From: Dyadobacter sp. CY347
GTDB lineage: Bacteria; Bacteroidota; Bacteroidia; Cytophagales; Spirosomataceae
DNA: 64,000 nt
Direction: 5' to 3'
NCBI RefSeq assembly: GCF_021502655.1
Contig: NZ_JAKFFT010000004.1
Span: 1,302,001 to 1,366,000, forward strand
In this document: positions 44,323 to 53,679 of the stretch, one piece after another
How positions within the stretch are numbered: position 1 is the first letter of the stretch
How the letters are laid out: every line of letters starts with the position of its first letter
The notes under the pieces: generated by a model
Databases searched by the model: none
Seen by the model: the letters and a program-made list of their open reading frames with translations, nothing else
What the model was told of the DNA's origin: nothing
Made by a program: the position numbers and the translations under genes

Positions 44323-44340
44323 ATATTTATATATAAATAT
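44323..44340. promoter_or_regulatory. 18-bp AT palindrome upstream of FecR
   Basis: A perfect 18-bp palindrome made only of A and T lies 21-38 bp after the sigma stop codon, with AAGA and TCTTT flanks that extend it imperfectly. It contains TTTATATATAAA, the same 12-mer that occurs at 62567-62578. It may be a regulatory site, but low complexity makes chance likely. Confidence 0.3.
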
Positions 44341-44415
44341 TCTTTGAATTCATTTTCACATTTGCGGTTTGGGCTTTGATTTCAGTCTTTATAAAAAGGG
44401 TATTTTAATGTTCTC

Positions 44416-45435
44416 ATGAACAAGCATCATCTTCATAAATTATTAACCCGTTACCGAAGCGGGGATTGCACCGAGCAGGAAAAGCGTTTGGTGGAACAAT
44501 GGTTTGCGCTCATCGACGGCGACGAATCACATCATGCTTATCAGCAAAATCAACAGACCGAAGAAAGAATATGGATGGCAATTCAGGGCAGATACCAACC
44601 TGCGTCGTCCTGGAAAGGGAAGCTGCTCCCATTGCTCACCTGGCGCTGGGCAGCGGCGGTCCTGTTGCTGATCACGGCCTGGGGAACATACCAGTTCGAT
44701 CACAACCGGCGTGCGGGCAAACAGGCACTCGAAGGGAACATTACCCAGGGGCTGGTCGTGAAAACGAATGATACTGCCTTGCCACTATTGCTTGCCCTGG
44801 AAGATGGGACGGAAGTGAGCCTGTTGCCGAACAGCAGCATAGAATATCCCGCTAAGTTCCAGCCGGGCAAAAGGGAAGTGTTTTTAAAAGGGAAAGCTTT
44901 TTTCAAAGTTTTCAGAGATCCGCAAAAACCATTTTTTGTATACACGGGACCCATTGCTACGCAGGTGCTCGGAACAAGTTTCTGGATTGATAGCAGCGAT
45001 GACAGCAGTGCTGTTGAAGTGTCCGTTGTAACCGGAAAAGTATCTGTTTTTCAAAGGATTATAGGAAAAAACAATGTCGGGGAAAATGTGGGTAACGGCG
45101 TTGTCCTCATCCCGAACCAGCGCGTGACTTATTCCGGCAAAGACCAGTCTTTTGTTACACGCCTTGTCGAAGAGCCGGTTATGCTTGATTCTTATTCTGG
45201 GGCATTTGTATTCAATGATGCGCCGCTGGACAAGGTGGTGGATCTGTTGGAAAAAGCTTACGGAATCGACATTGTGCTGGAAAATGACAAGTTGAAAAAC
45301 TGCCTTTTTACCGCAGATCTCAATAAGCAGCCCATGTTTACCAAATTAGATCTGATCAGCTCATCGGTCAATGCGCGCTATAAGATACGTGGCACTAAAA
45401 TCCTGCTGAGCGGCCAGGGATGTCCGAGTAACTAA
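44416..45435 (+). CDS. FecR-family anti-sigma regulator (second SusCD locus)
   Basis: This 339-residue anti-sigma protein has a cytoplasmic N-terminal part with LLTRYRSGDCTEQEKRLVEQW, one membrane helix at about 78-93 (WRWAAAVLLLITAW), the FecR domain (LLALEDGTEVSLLPNSSIEY, then REVFLKGKAFFKV) and a C-terminal DUF4974 domain (FVFNDAPLDKVVDLLEKAYG). It lies between its sigma gene and the STN-type SusC and should hold the sigma factor inactive until the receptor is loaded. Confidence 0.9.
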   Translation: MNKHHLHKLLTRYRSGDCTEQEKRLVEQWFALIDGDESHHAYQQNQQTEERIWMAIQGRYQPASSWKGKLLPLLTWRWAAAVLLLITAWGTYQFDHNRRAGKQALEGNITQGLVVKTNDTALPLLLALEDGTEVSLLPNSSIEYPAKFQPGKREVFLKGKAFFKVFRDPQKPFFVYTGPIATQVLGTSFWIDSSDDSSAVEVSVVTGKVSVFQRIIGKNNVGENVGNGVVLIPNQRVTYSGKDQSFVTRLVEEPVMLDSYSGAFVFNDAPLDKVVDLLEKAYGIDIVLENDKLKNCLFTADLNKQPMFTKLDLISSSVNARYKIRGTKILLSGQGCPSN

Positions 45436-45610
45436 CTTCTAAACCCTAATGATAACTATGCATTAAAATCTGCTGCAAAAAAAAGAGCCGAATGTGTTGC
45501 GACCACATCCGACCCTCCATGTTTTCCCTTTCTGAAACTTAGTTCTCATCTGCAAAGATGGTCGGGAAGGTTTTTGTCAAATCCTGAAACTTAACAAACA
45601 TTCAAACTTA

Positions 45611-48600
45611 ATGAAAAAACCAGTACAATTTCATCCTCTACTTCGACGTGCTATGAGGATTACATTCTTGCATTCGTTATTGATCGGTGCGTGCATTTCG
45701 TTGGGATTTGCCAGAGAGGTCCGTACACAGGACCTGCTCGATCATTCCATTTCCATCAAGGTAGAAAATACCGAGATCAGCAAGGTCCTCAATAAGATAG
45801 AAGGACTTGCCAATGTTAAGTTCGTGTACAGCTCCAACACGATCCAGGCCAGTCGCCGTGTCAATGTGATGGCTTCCAACCGGAAATTGTCTGAGGTGCT
45901 GAACATGCTTTTCAAGCCCCTGAACATTTCCTATCGCGTTATTGGCGGACAAATCATGCTCAATACGAGTGACCAGGGATTACCCGATGTTCCGAAAAAG
46001 GAAGAACAGTCGGTATCGGGAAAGGTAATTGATGAAAGCGGAACGGGGCTGCCTGGGGTGAGCGTTGTCGAAAAAGGCACGCAAAGAGGCACGGTTACGG
46101 ATATCGACGGAAAATTTACCCTCAATGTTGCTGACGGCCAGTCCGTACTCGTTTTTTCTTTCGTGGGATATTCCTCGCAGGAGATTACAGTGGGAAATCA
46201 GAGCATTGTTGACATTTCACTTCAAGTTGATAACAAGGCTTTGAATGAAGTGGTTGTGGTAGGATATGGTACGCAGAAAAAGGCGGACCTCACGGGCGCT
46301 ATTGCCGCAGTATCAGCAGATAAGCTCAGGACCAAGGCGGCAGCGGTTTCTTATGGAGAGGCCCTGGTAGGACAGATGGCAGGTGTGCAGGTGCAGCAGG
46401 TCAACGGCGCGCCGGGAGGGGAAGGTTTAAGCATACGTATCCGGGGAACGGGGTCAATTTCGGCCAACAGCTCTCCGCTTTACGTGATCGACGGATATCC
46501 GATCGACAGCAGCGCCTTTTCCCTGGTCAATACATCAGACATTGAAAGCATTCAGGTGTTGAAAGACGCATCTTCGACGGCCATTTACGGATCGCGCGGA
46601 GCCAACGGGGTTGTGATCATTACCACTAAAAAAGGCAGTACTGGCGCACCGACGGTATCTTTCAGCTCATTTTATGGTGTGCAGCAGGTAGCACGCAAGA
46701 TTGATATGATGAACACCAGGGAATATCTGGAGTTTTTCAAAGACGGCCACAACCAGGCCTGGCTGGACAGAACGCCTATGGCAGGTGATCCGCCGCATAC
46801 CATTAACGACCCCAACGAAATGCGGTCGAAATATACCAATGCCAATTTTTACATTATCCCTGAAAGTTTTAATGATCCCAACAATTTTGCTGACATCAAC
46901 TGGCAGGACGAGATTTTCAGAAATGCTTCTACCCAAAAACATGAATTGTCGGTAAACGGAGGTTCGGAAAAGACAAGGTATGCCGTTTCAGGAAGCTATA
47001 CCAATCAGCAGGGGATCCAGATCAATACTGATTTCAAAAGGTATAACCTCAGAACCAACCTGACAACAAACGTCACCAAAAAACTGGAAGTAGGCGTGTC
47101 GGTAAGTGCCTATTATTCAGAGAATAACGACATTGCCAACGGCAAGGACAGCCCGCTTTCCTATGCGCTTTACCTGCCGCCGATCTACCCGTTGAGAAAT
47201 GCCGACGGCACCTACGGTTCACAGGTACGAAACCCTGAAATATGGGCCGGAGACGTAGCCAACCCGGTAAGCATTGCAGAAAACGTGACCAATTTTACCA
47301 AAAAGAATGCAGTGATCGCATCGGCTTATGCTGAATACCAGATCATTGAGGGTTTAAAATACCGCGTCAGCCTGAACGGGAACCTGGAAAACAGACGCCT
47401 GAAATTTTATCAGCCGTCATTTGTTGATACAGACGGCTCCCGCGCGCCAAGGATTGCCAATGCACGTGCAGAAAGCTGGATGGGTGCAAACTGGCTGAAT
47501 GAGCATACCCTGAGCTATGGAAAAGTTTTTGACAAACATTCTGTGAACCTGCTGGCCGGTTATTCGGCACAAAAATCTTTCAATGAATACAGCCGTATCC
47601 TCGCCCAGAATTTCCCGAACGACGCGGTGCGCAACATCAAAGGAGGCCAGGTAGTAGGAGGAACAGGCACCGAGGATCAGAACTCGCTGATCTCTTACCT
47701 GAGCCGTCTGACTTATTCCTATGACGACAAATACCTGTTTTCTGCCAGCATTCGCCGGGATGGTTCGTCCAGATTTGGTTCGGAGAACAGATGGGGTACG
47801 TTTCCGTCGGTTTCGGCAGGATGGAGGATCAGCAGCGAGCCGTTTTTGAAGAACATTAACCAGATCAGCGAACTGAAACTCAGGGCCAGCTGGGGATTGG
47901 TGGGTAACAACAAGATCGGAAATTACGAGTCCATTGCGCGTACGGTGAGCGGATATTATCCCTTGAACGGAACGCTGGTCAATGCAGTCAACCCGGTGAA
48001 CTATCCAAACCCTAACCTGGGATGGGAAAAAACCAGGCAGTGGAACCTCGGGCTTGAACTGGGCTTGTTCCAGGAAAGGATCCGTCTGGAAGCCGATTTC
48101 TACAACAGTAAGTCAGTGGATCTGCTGCTGAATGTGCCCGTTCCGACCATTAGTGGTTATGCTTCCCAATTACAGAACATTGGAAAAGTGGAGAACAAGG
48201 GGATGGAGTTTTTGGTACGCACCAGAAATACGACGGGCGGGTTCAAATGGTCCACCGATTTCAATATTTCGTTTAACCGCAACACTGTTCTCGCGCTCGG
48301 TCCGGACAGACGACCGATCTATTCCGGTGCACAAAACGCCAATAACACCTTCATTACAACCATCGGCCAGCCTATTGCAACGTTCTTCGGATATCAGTAC
48401 GATGGTGTTTTCATCAACCAGGCAGAGCTCGATGCGGCACCGCATTTGGCTAATGACCGCCCCGGCGATCCGAGGTACATTGATGTCAACAAGGACGGGC
48501 AGATCACTGCGGCGGACAAGACGTACCTGGGCAGCAACCAACCTAAGTTCATCTACGGTTTTGGCAATGATTTTTCCTACAAAGGATTTGACCTGAACCT

Positions 48601-49042
48601 GATGCTTACAGGGTCACAGGGAGCGAAATTGTTCAGTTTCTTCAACCGGATGATCGGCATTTATCATGGCGACAGAAACGGACTGGCAAAACTAAAAGAC
48701 CGCTGGCGTTCGGAAGAAGAGCCGGGATCAGGAGAAGTGCTTCGCGCCAACCGCGATCCGAAAGGACTTCAAAAAGAGCCTTCGAGCTACTGGGTGGAAG
48801 ACGGATCATTCCTCCGTGTGCGCAATGTGTCGCTCGGCTATACATTTAGCAGCGGCTTCATGCAGCGGATCAAAGTTAAAGCCCTCAGAGTGTACGTAAC
48901 CGGACAGAACTTGTACACGTTTACCAAATACCCGGGTTTTGATCCCGAAACGAGCAGTGAATCAGGCTTGTCAAGAGGTGGCGACTATCTGGGTTACCCT
49001 TCTGCGAGAACCGTCATTGCGGGTGTTAACGTAACATTTTAA
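45611..49042 (+). CDS. SusC/RagA TonB-dependent receptor with STN signalling domain (second locus)
   Basis: This 1143-residue receptor has a signal peptide (1-35), an STN domain (about 45-120, with ISIKVENTEISKVLNKIEGL), a CarboxypepD-like domain (SGKVIDESGTGLPGVSVVEK), a plug with NEVVVVGYGTQKKADLTGAI and SPLYVIDGYPID, and a barrel ending VIAGVNVTF. It starts 175 bp after FecR; that gap shows only a weak ATGTG/CACAT stem. SusD follows after 25 bp. Together with the downstream DUF1080 and Gfo/Idh genes it probably imports a glycoside, but the substrate is not readable. Confidence 0.93.
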   Translation: MKKPVQFHPLLRRAMRITFLHSLLIGACISLGFAREVRTQDLLDHSISIKVENTEISKVLNKIEGLANVKFVYSSNTIQASRRVNVMASNRKLSEVLNMLFKPLNISYRVIGGQIMLNTSDQGLPDVPKKEEQSVSGKVIDESGTGLPGVSVVEKGTQRGTVTDIDGKFTLNVADGQSVLVFSFVGYSSQEITVGNQSIVDISLQVDNKALNEVVVVGYGTQKKADLTGAIAAVSADKLRTKAAAVSYGEALVGQMAGVQVQQVNGAPGGEGLSIRIRGTGSISANSSPLYVIDGYPIDSSAFSLVNTSDIESIQVLKDASSTAIYGSRGANGVVIITTKKGSTGAPTVSFSSFYGVQQVARKIDMMNTREYLEFFKDGHNQAWLDRTPMAGDPPHTINDPNEMRSKYTNANFYIIPESFNDPNNFADINWQDEIFRNASTQKHELSVNGGSEKTRYAVSGSYTNQQGIQINTDFKRYNLRTNLTTNVTKKLEVGVSVSAYYSENNDIANGKDSPLSYALYLPPIYPLRNADGTYGSQVRNPEIWAGDVANPVSIAENVTNFTKKNAVIASAYAEYQIIEGLKYRVSLNGNLENRRLKFYQPSFVDTDGSRAPRIANARAESWMGANWLNEHTLSYGKVFDKHSVNLLAGYSAQKSFNEYSRILAQNFPNDAVRNIKGGQVVGGTGTEDQNSLISYLSRLTYSYDDKYLFSASIRRDGSSRFGSENRWGTFPSVSAGWRISSEPFLKNINQISELKLRASWGLVGNNKIGNYESIARTVSGYYPLNGTLVNAVNPVNYPNPNLGWEKTRQWNLGLELGLFQERIRLEADFYNSKSVDLLLNVPVPTISGYASQLQNIGKVENKGMEFLVRTRNTTGGFKWSTDFNISFNRNTVLALGPDRRPIYSGAQNANNTFITTIGQPIATFFGYQYDGVFINQAELDAAPHLANDRPGDPRYIDVNKDGQITAADKTYLGSNQPKFIYGFGNDFSYKGFDLNLMLTGSQGAKLFSFFNRMIGIYHGDRNGLAKLKDRWRSEEEPGSGEVLRANRDPKGLQKEPSSYWVEDGSFLRVRNVSLGYTFSSGFMQRIKVKALRVYVTGQNLYTFTKYPGFDPETSSESGLSRGGDYLGYPSARTVIAGVNVTF

Positions 49043-49067
49043 ACACTTCCCATTAAATTATTTTATA

Positions 49068-50579
49068 ATGAAACGATATATTTTAGCCTCTTTGCTGATC
49101 GGTTCCTCGCTCTCCTGTAAAGAGAAATTCATAGATCTTCAACCGATTTCGGACATGAATGCCGGAAACTTCTATAAGACCGAGCAGGACATGAACCAGG
49201 CTGTAATGTCTCCCTATGCGTCGCTAAGGGATGTTTACAATCAGCTTTACATTTACACCGGGGAAGTGCGTTCCGACAATACCACATTTTCATGGGTGCC
49301 GGGGAGTTCGAAAGACATGACTTCGATCGATAACTTCGGCGATATCCTGCTTTCCGACAATCAGAACATCCTGGACTTGTGGAACCGCAGTTTTGTCACC
49401 ATTCTCCGGGCCAACATTGTTTTGGACAAAATCGACGCCGTAACTTTCCGGGATGAAAAGCTGAAATCACAATACAAGGCAGAAGCCCGGGTCCTTCGCG
49501 CGCTGACCTATTTCTGGCTGGTGCGGGTTTATGGGGATGTGCCCAAAGTCGACAAGCAGCTGTCGGTGGAAGAAGCCTATGCGCTCGGACGGGTTTCTAC
49601 GGAGGAAATGTACAATTTCATTGTGGAGGACCTTAAATTTGCAGAAGCCAATCTGCCCGCAACTTATGCCACCAACGACAAAGGCCGCGTAACGTTAGGC
49701 GGCGCCAAAGGTTTGCTTGCCAAAGTATACATGACCATGGCCGGCTACCCGCTGAAAAAAGGAGCATCGCATTATGCACTGGCTGAGGCAAAAGCCCTTG
49801 AAGTGATCAATAATCCGCAGTATGCGCTGGTTTCTGATTACAAGGCGCTTTTCAGCGTGACCAACAAAAACAATTCTGAATCACTTTTTGAAGTACAATA
49901 CAAAAAAGGAGGTACTTCTACCGGAAGTCCGTGGAGCAACGATTTCGCGCCTAGGTTTTCCAATAAGGAAGTGGTTTTGGTAGGAGATAAGTCGGGTTTT
50001 AATGCACCAACACCGTCTATGTCGGCCGCCTACGAACCTGGTGATCCACGGAAAGCCATATCCATGTCCGACGGATACGTTTCAGAGCCGGGCGGAACGA
50101 GGATTAATGAAAAGTTCGTGAAAAAATATTACGACGTCTCGTTTTCGGTTTCACCCGACAATGACAACAACTGGATTGAGCTGCGCCTGGCAGATGTGTA
50201 TCTGCTTTACAGCGAAGCACTTGTGCGCCAGGGCAAACAGCAGGCAAGTGCACTTGTGTATTTGAATAAAATCCGCCAGCGCGCCAGGAATACAGCAGGT
50301 GCAGCAGCCGGAGCGGTTCCCGACTATGCCCCGTTTGCTTCCGACGCAGCATTTTTGCTTGCCATTGAAAATGAACGCCGCATTGAGCTTGCCTTTGAAA
50401 ATCACCGGTGGTTTGATCTCGTGCGTACAGAACGTGCCAAGGCAGTGATGAGCCAGGAACAGAAAGAACAGAACGGTTTTAACCCTTCGGCATGGAACGA
50501 CAATATGCTTTTATTCCCCATTCCTTTGCAGGTTATCCAGTCCAATCCGGAAAAAATAAAGCAAAACCCAGGCTATTAA
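49068..50579 (+). CDS. SusD/RagB nutrient-binding lipoprotein (second locus)
   Basis: This 503-residue SusD-like lipoprotein has a signal ending in IGSSLSC and the helical-repeat core (YKAEARVLRALTYFWLVRVY). The C-terminal signature reads NERRIELAFENHRWFDLVRT and then LLFPIPLQVIQSNPEKIKQN. It should work as the surface lid of the preceding SusC. The DUF1080 gene follows only 19 bp later, which shows that the operon continues into enzyme genes. Confidence 0.93.
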   Translation: MKRYILASLLIGSSLSCKEKFIDLQPISDMNAGNFYKTEQDMNQAVMSPYASLRDVYNQLYIYTGEVRSDNTTFSWVPGSSKDMTSIDNFGDILLSDNQNILDLWNRSFVTILRANIVLDKIDAVTFRDEKLKSQYKAEARVLRALTYFWLVRVYGDVPKVDKQLSVEEAYALGRVSTEEMYNFIVEDLKFAEANLPATYATNDKGRVTLGGAKGLLAKVYMTMAGYPLKKGASHYALAEAKALEVINNPQYALVSDYKALFSVTNKNNSESLFEVQYKKGGTSTGSPWSNDFAPRFSNKEVVLVGDKSGFNAPTPSMSAAYEPGDPRKAISMSDGYVSEPGGTRINEKFVKKYYDVSFSVSPDNDNNWIELRLADVYLLYSEALVRQGKQQASALVYLNKIRQRARNTAGAAAGAVPDYAPFASDAAFLLAIENERRIELAFENHRWFDLVRTERAKAVMSQEQKEQNGFNPSAWNDNMLLFPIPLQVIQSNPEKIKQNPGY

Positions 50580-50598
50580 TTTTAATTAAAATACAAAA

Positions 50599-51303
50599 AT
50601 GAAGCGATTACTGTTAAGCGGCCTTCTGGCGTGGATCCTCATTCCTTCGGTGGGTTTTTCTCAAAAAGCAAATACATTGAGTTCCAGGGAAAAAAAGGAA
50701 GGATGGGTGCTTTTATTTGATGGCTCGGGCACAGCGGGCTGGACAACCGTTTCCGGTGCACCCGCACCGGCAGGTTGGGAAGTTAAAGATGGTGCCATCT
50801 CAGCCAAAAAAGGTGCAAAAGGCGGTGACATTATGAGCGTAGGCGAATATGCGGACTTTGATCTGATGGCCGATTTTAACATTTCAGCAGAAGGAAACAG
50901 CGGGATCAAATACTTTTTTACCCAGTATGAGAAAGGTGGAAACTTAGGCTTTGAATACCAGATCCTGGATGATAAACTGGCCGAAGACAATAAGAAGGCC
51001 AATCACCTGACAGGCTCTTTTTACGATGTAATGCCACCAGACGAATCCATTAAAAAAATGAATGCGCCGGGGAAATGGAATACAATGCGCGTGGTGGCAA
51101 AAGGAAAAAAAGTGGAGCATTGGCTCAATGGGGTCAAGATCCTGGAATTTACGAGAACGGGAAAGGAATACAGTGATGCGGTTGCATTGAGTAAATTCAA
51201 CAAATCAATGCCCGCGTTCGGAACGATCGACAAAGGACATATTCTGTTGCAGGAGCACGGAGCTGACGTTTCTTTCAAAAACATTAAAATCAAAGTATTA
51301 TAA
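50599..51303 (+). CDS. DUF1080 (3-keto-disaccharide hydrolase-like) protein
   Basis: The 234-residue protein has a signal peptide (cleavage near VGFSQ) and one DUF1080 (PF06439) jelly-roll domain: EGWVLLFDGSGTAGWT, then NSGIKYFFTQYEKGGNLGFE and a closing HILLQEHGADVSFKNIKIK. The Pfam family is named for 3-keto-disaccharide hydrolysis, a step after oxidation of a sugar at C3. It lies between SusD and a Gfo/Idh/MocA oxidoreductase with gaps of 19 and 3 bp, which supports a joint periplasmic pathway for oxidised glycosides. Confidence 0.87.
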   Translation: MKRLLLSGLLAWILIPSVGFSQKANTLSSREKKEGWVLLFDGSGTAGWTTVSGAPAPAGWEVKDGAISAKKGAKGGDIMSVGEYADFDLMADFNISAEGNSGIKYFFTQYEKGGNLGFEYQILDDKLAEDNKKANHLTGSFYDVMPPDESIKKMNAPGKWNTMRVVAKGKKVEHWLNGVKILEFTRTGKEYSDAVALSKFNKSMPAFGTIDKGHILLQEHGADVSFKNIKIKVL

Positions 51304-51306
51304 GTT

Positions 51307-52650
51307 ATGCAAAACAGACGTGAATTTTTAAAGAAAGCAGCGGCCGGATCGGCTGGTATGGCCATTGGCGGTTCAGCTTTCGGTTTTAGTGCCAAAAGTT
51401 ATAACCGGATCATTGGTGCCAATGAGCTTGTCAGGATGGCGACTATCGGCGTTAATAGCCGGGGAAGAAGTATGGGTGCAACCATTGCGGCGCAAAAAGG
51501 CGCGGAAGTCGGTGTCGTTTGCGATGTGGATGAGCGCGCTATTCCGAAAGCCATTAAAGCCATTATGGATGCCAAACAGGTTCAAACGCCCAAATCGGAA
51601 AAAGACTGCCGTAAAGTGCTGGAAGATAAATCCATTGACGCGATCTACATTGCCACGCCCGACCACTGGCACGCGCCGCTGACCATTATGGGCTGTCAGG
51701 CAGGAAAGCATGTTTACGTTGAAAAACCATTAAGCCACAACCCAAGAGAGGGAGAATTGGCGGTAGAAGCTGCCCGAAAATATAAGCGTGTGGTACAAAT
51801 GGGCGCACAGCGCCGCTCGGCACCGATCTTGACGGAAGGGATTAATGAACTGCACAAGGGAATTATTGGCCGGGTTTACCTTGCCAAAACCTGGTATACC
51901 AACAAACGCAAGGCCACTATTCTCAAACCCGGCAATGTTCCATCCTGGCTGGACTATGAATTATGGCAGGGACCTGCGCCTAGAATGCCTTACAAAGAAG
52001 GACTTATCCATTACGACTGGCACTGGTTCTGGCACTGGGGAACAGGCGAGGCCTTGAACAATGGTACACACGAGGTGGATGTGGCGCGCTGGGGGCTTGG
52101 CGTTGACTTCCCGACCCGAGTGAGCTCCGTTGGAGGCAGATACGAATTCAAAGATGACTGGGAAACGCCGGACACTCAGGTGATTGCCATGGATTTTCCG
52201 GGACGTATATCCCTTATATGGGAATCAAGGAGTTCCAACGGCCGGAAGATCGAAGGACTTGAACGTGGGATCATTTTTTATGGCGAGAACGGAAGTCTGG
52301 ACACGGGTGGTGATGAATACACGGTTTATGACCTGGATGGCAAGCTCGTAAAAGAAGTGAAATCAAAAGAAAAAGCCGATGTGCAGGGAAGAAACCTGGC
52401 CAGCCCGAGCCTGGGCATGGATAGTCTGCACGTGGCAGATTTCCTGGACGCGATCAAAAACAATCGCCGCCCCAACTGTGATGTAGAACTGGGTTACAAA
52501 AGCGTAGTCTCCATGCAGCTCGGCAACATTGCCTGGCGCGTAGGCCGCGACCTGAAAATCGATCCGCAAAACGGCCACATCATAGGAGACAAGGACGCCC
52601 AGAAACTGTGGTCCAGAGAATACGAAAATGGCTGGAAACCAACTGTTTAA
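51307..52650 (+). CDS. Tat-exported Gfo/Idh/MocA family oxidoreductase
   Basis: The 447-residue enzyme starts with a twin-arginine signal (NRREFLKKAAAGSAG). A Rossmann domain follows with ATIGVNSRGRSMG and VVCDVDERA, the EKP motif (YVEKPLSHN) with the conserved lysine, and NNGTHEVDVARWGLGVD in the substrate domain. Tat export indicates that the protein folds with NAD(P) bound before leaving the cytoplasm. As the last gene of the second SusCD operon it may oxidise a sugar so that the DUF1080 protein can cleave it. The operon ends at a strong terminator. Confidence 0.88.
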   Translation: MQNRREFLKKAAAGSAGMAIGGSAFGFSAKSYNRIIGANELVRMATIGVNSRGRSMGATIAAQKGAEVGVVCDVDERAIPKAIKAIMDAKQVQTPKSEKDCRKVLEDKSIDAIYIATPDHWHAPLTIMGCQAGKHVYVEKPLSHNPREGELAVEAARKYKRVVQMGAQRRSAPILTEGINELHKGIIGRVYLAKTWYTNKRKATILKPGNVPSWLDYELWQGPAPRMPYKEGLIHYDWHWFWHWGTGEALNNGTHEVDVARWGLGVDFPTRVSSVGGRYEFKDDWETPDTQVIAMDFPGRISLIWESRSSNGRKIEGLERGIIFYGENGSLDTGGDEYTVYDLDGKLVKEVKSKEKADVQGRNLASPSLGMDSLHVADFLDAIKNNRRPNCDVELGYKSVVSMQLGNIAWRVGRDLKIDPQNGHIIGDKDAQKLWSREYENGWKPTV

Positions 52651-52667
52651 ATTGTGTTAACTGAATT

Positions 52668-52709
52668 AAGCCCGAAGAAGGAATTGAAAACCTTCTTCGG
52701 GCTTTTTGT
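52668..52709. terminator. strong terminator between convergent genes
   Basis: A perfect 14-bp stem (52668-52681 with 52691-52704) and a 9-base loop are followed by a T-rich tract on the plus strand. It ends the second SusCD operon and may also serve the convergent AraC gene. Confidence 0.88.
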
Positions 52710-52779
52710 TTTTAATTCAAAAGATTCTTCGAATCAACTAGCAGATAAATGGGTGAAGAGTGAACCTGCCTACATTACA

Positions 52780-53667
52780 TCAAATACTTTCCTCATGGTT
52801 TCCGGCGCCACGTGTTTTCCGGAAGTTGGCGGGGGATGTGCCGATGGTTTTGCTGAATAGGCGGATGAAGTATTTGTGGTCTTCGAAACCGAGCTGAAAT
52901 GCTATTTCCTTTACACTTTTTGTCGTATAAAAAAGCAGGCGCTGCGCTTCCCGGAGCACTTCCTGCCTGATCAGCCATGTAGATGAAAATCCGGTAATGG
53001 ACTTCACGGTGTCATTCAGATAACTCACTGTAATGTTCATCTGAGCGGCGTAGTCGGCTGGCTTTTTTAATGTCTGAAAATTTATTTTGACAAGGAGATT
53101 GAAATTCTTGACGATCTCTACACTACGCGAGGAAACAGCCTGGATACGCTCATTTTCCTGGAACTGAAAGATATGCACGGTCCTGTAAAAAAGCGAATTG
53201 AGCAGGGACTGTATTAACTGCTGTTGGAACTGGGCCGGTTTATCGTCATCCACTGCCGCAGAAAGCAGGTGAAAAATGCGAACAAACCATTCCTTATCGG
53301 CATCATTCAGCCTGATAATCGCAATGTTCGCAAGTGAGTGTTCGATCACCATGCGCGCATTTTGATCTATATACCTGGCATCAAAGGCAACCGCCCAGCC
53401 GGTGACCTGTTCTGCATGCCGGAAGTCATGGACCTGCCCGGGACAGGATAGCAGCAGCGCAGGCTCGTCAATGTCAATATCCTGAAAATCCACCGCACCG
53501 CGCACGAACCCACGTTCGAGCAGAAAGCAGAAATAATGATCGTGGCGGTGGGGGCCTTTGTTGCTATCCGACATAGCGCCAAAATGAGCATCCTCTGTCA
53601 CCCGGCCAATCTCAATGCCCGGCATACCTTGCTGCAAATGACGGATTTCTATTTCTTGATTTGTCAT
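52780..53667 (-). CDS. AraC-family transcriptional regulator
   Basis: This 295-residue regulator has an N-terminal cupin-type sensing domain (GPHRHDHYFCFLLERG, then ALLLSCPGQVHDF) and a C-terminal pair of helix-turn-helix motifs (DYAAQMNITVSYLNDTVKSI and SVKEIAFQLGFEDHKYFIRL, with TSPANFRK). It follows the siderophore-interacting-like gene by 12 bp on the minus strand, so the two are co-transcribed. That pairing is common in Bacteroidota; the regulator probably controls this small unit. Confidence 0.88.
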   Translation of the reverse strand: MTNQEIEIRHLQQGMPGIEIGRVTEDAHFGAMSDSNKGPHRHDHYFCFLLERGFVRGAVDFQDIDIDEPALLLSCPGQVHDFRHAEQVTGWAVAFDARYIDQNARMVIEHSLANIAIIRLNDADKEWFVRIFHLLSAAVDDDKPAQFQQQLIQSLLNSLFYRTVHIFQFQENERIQAVSSRSVEIVKNFNLLVKINFQTLKKPADYAAQMNITVSYLNDTVKSITGFSSTWLIRQEVLREAQRLLFYTTKSVKEIAFQLGFEDHKYFIRLFSKTIGTSPANFRKTRGAGNHEESI

Positions 53668-53679
53668 TTCTATCGACGC

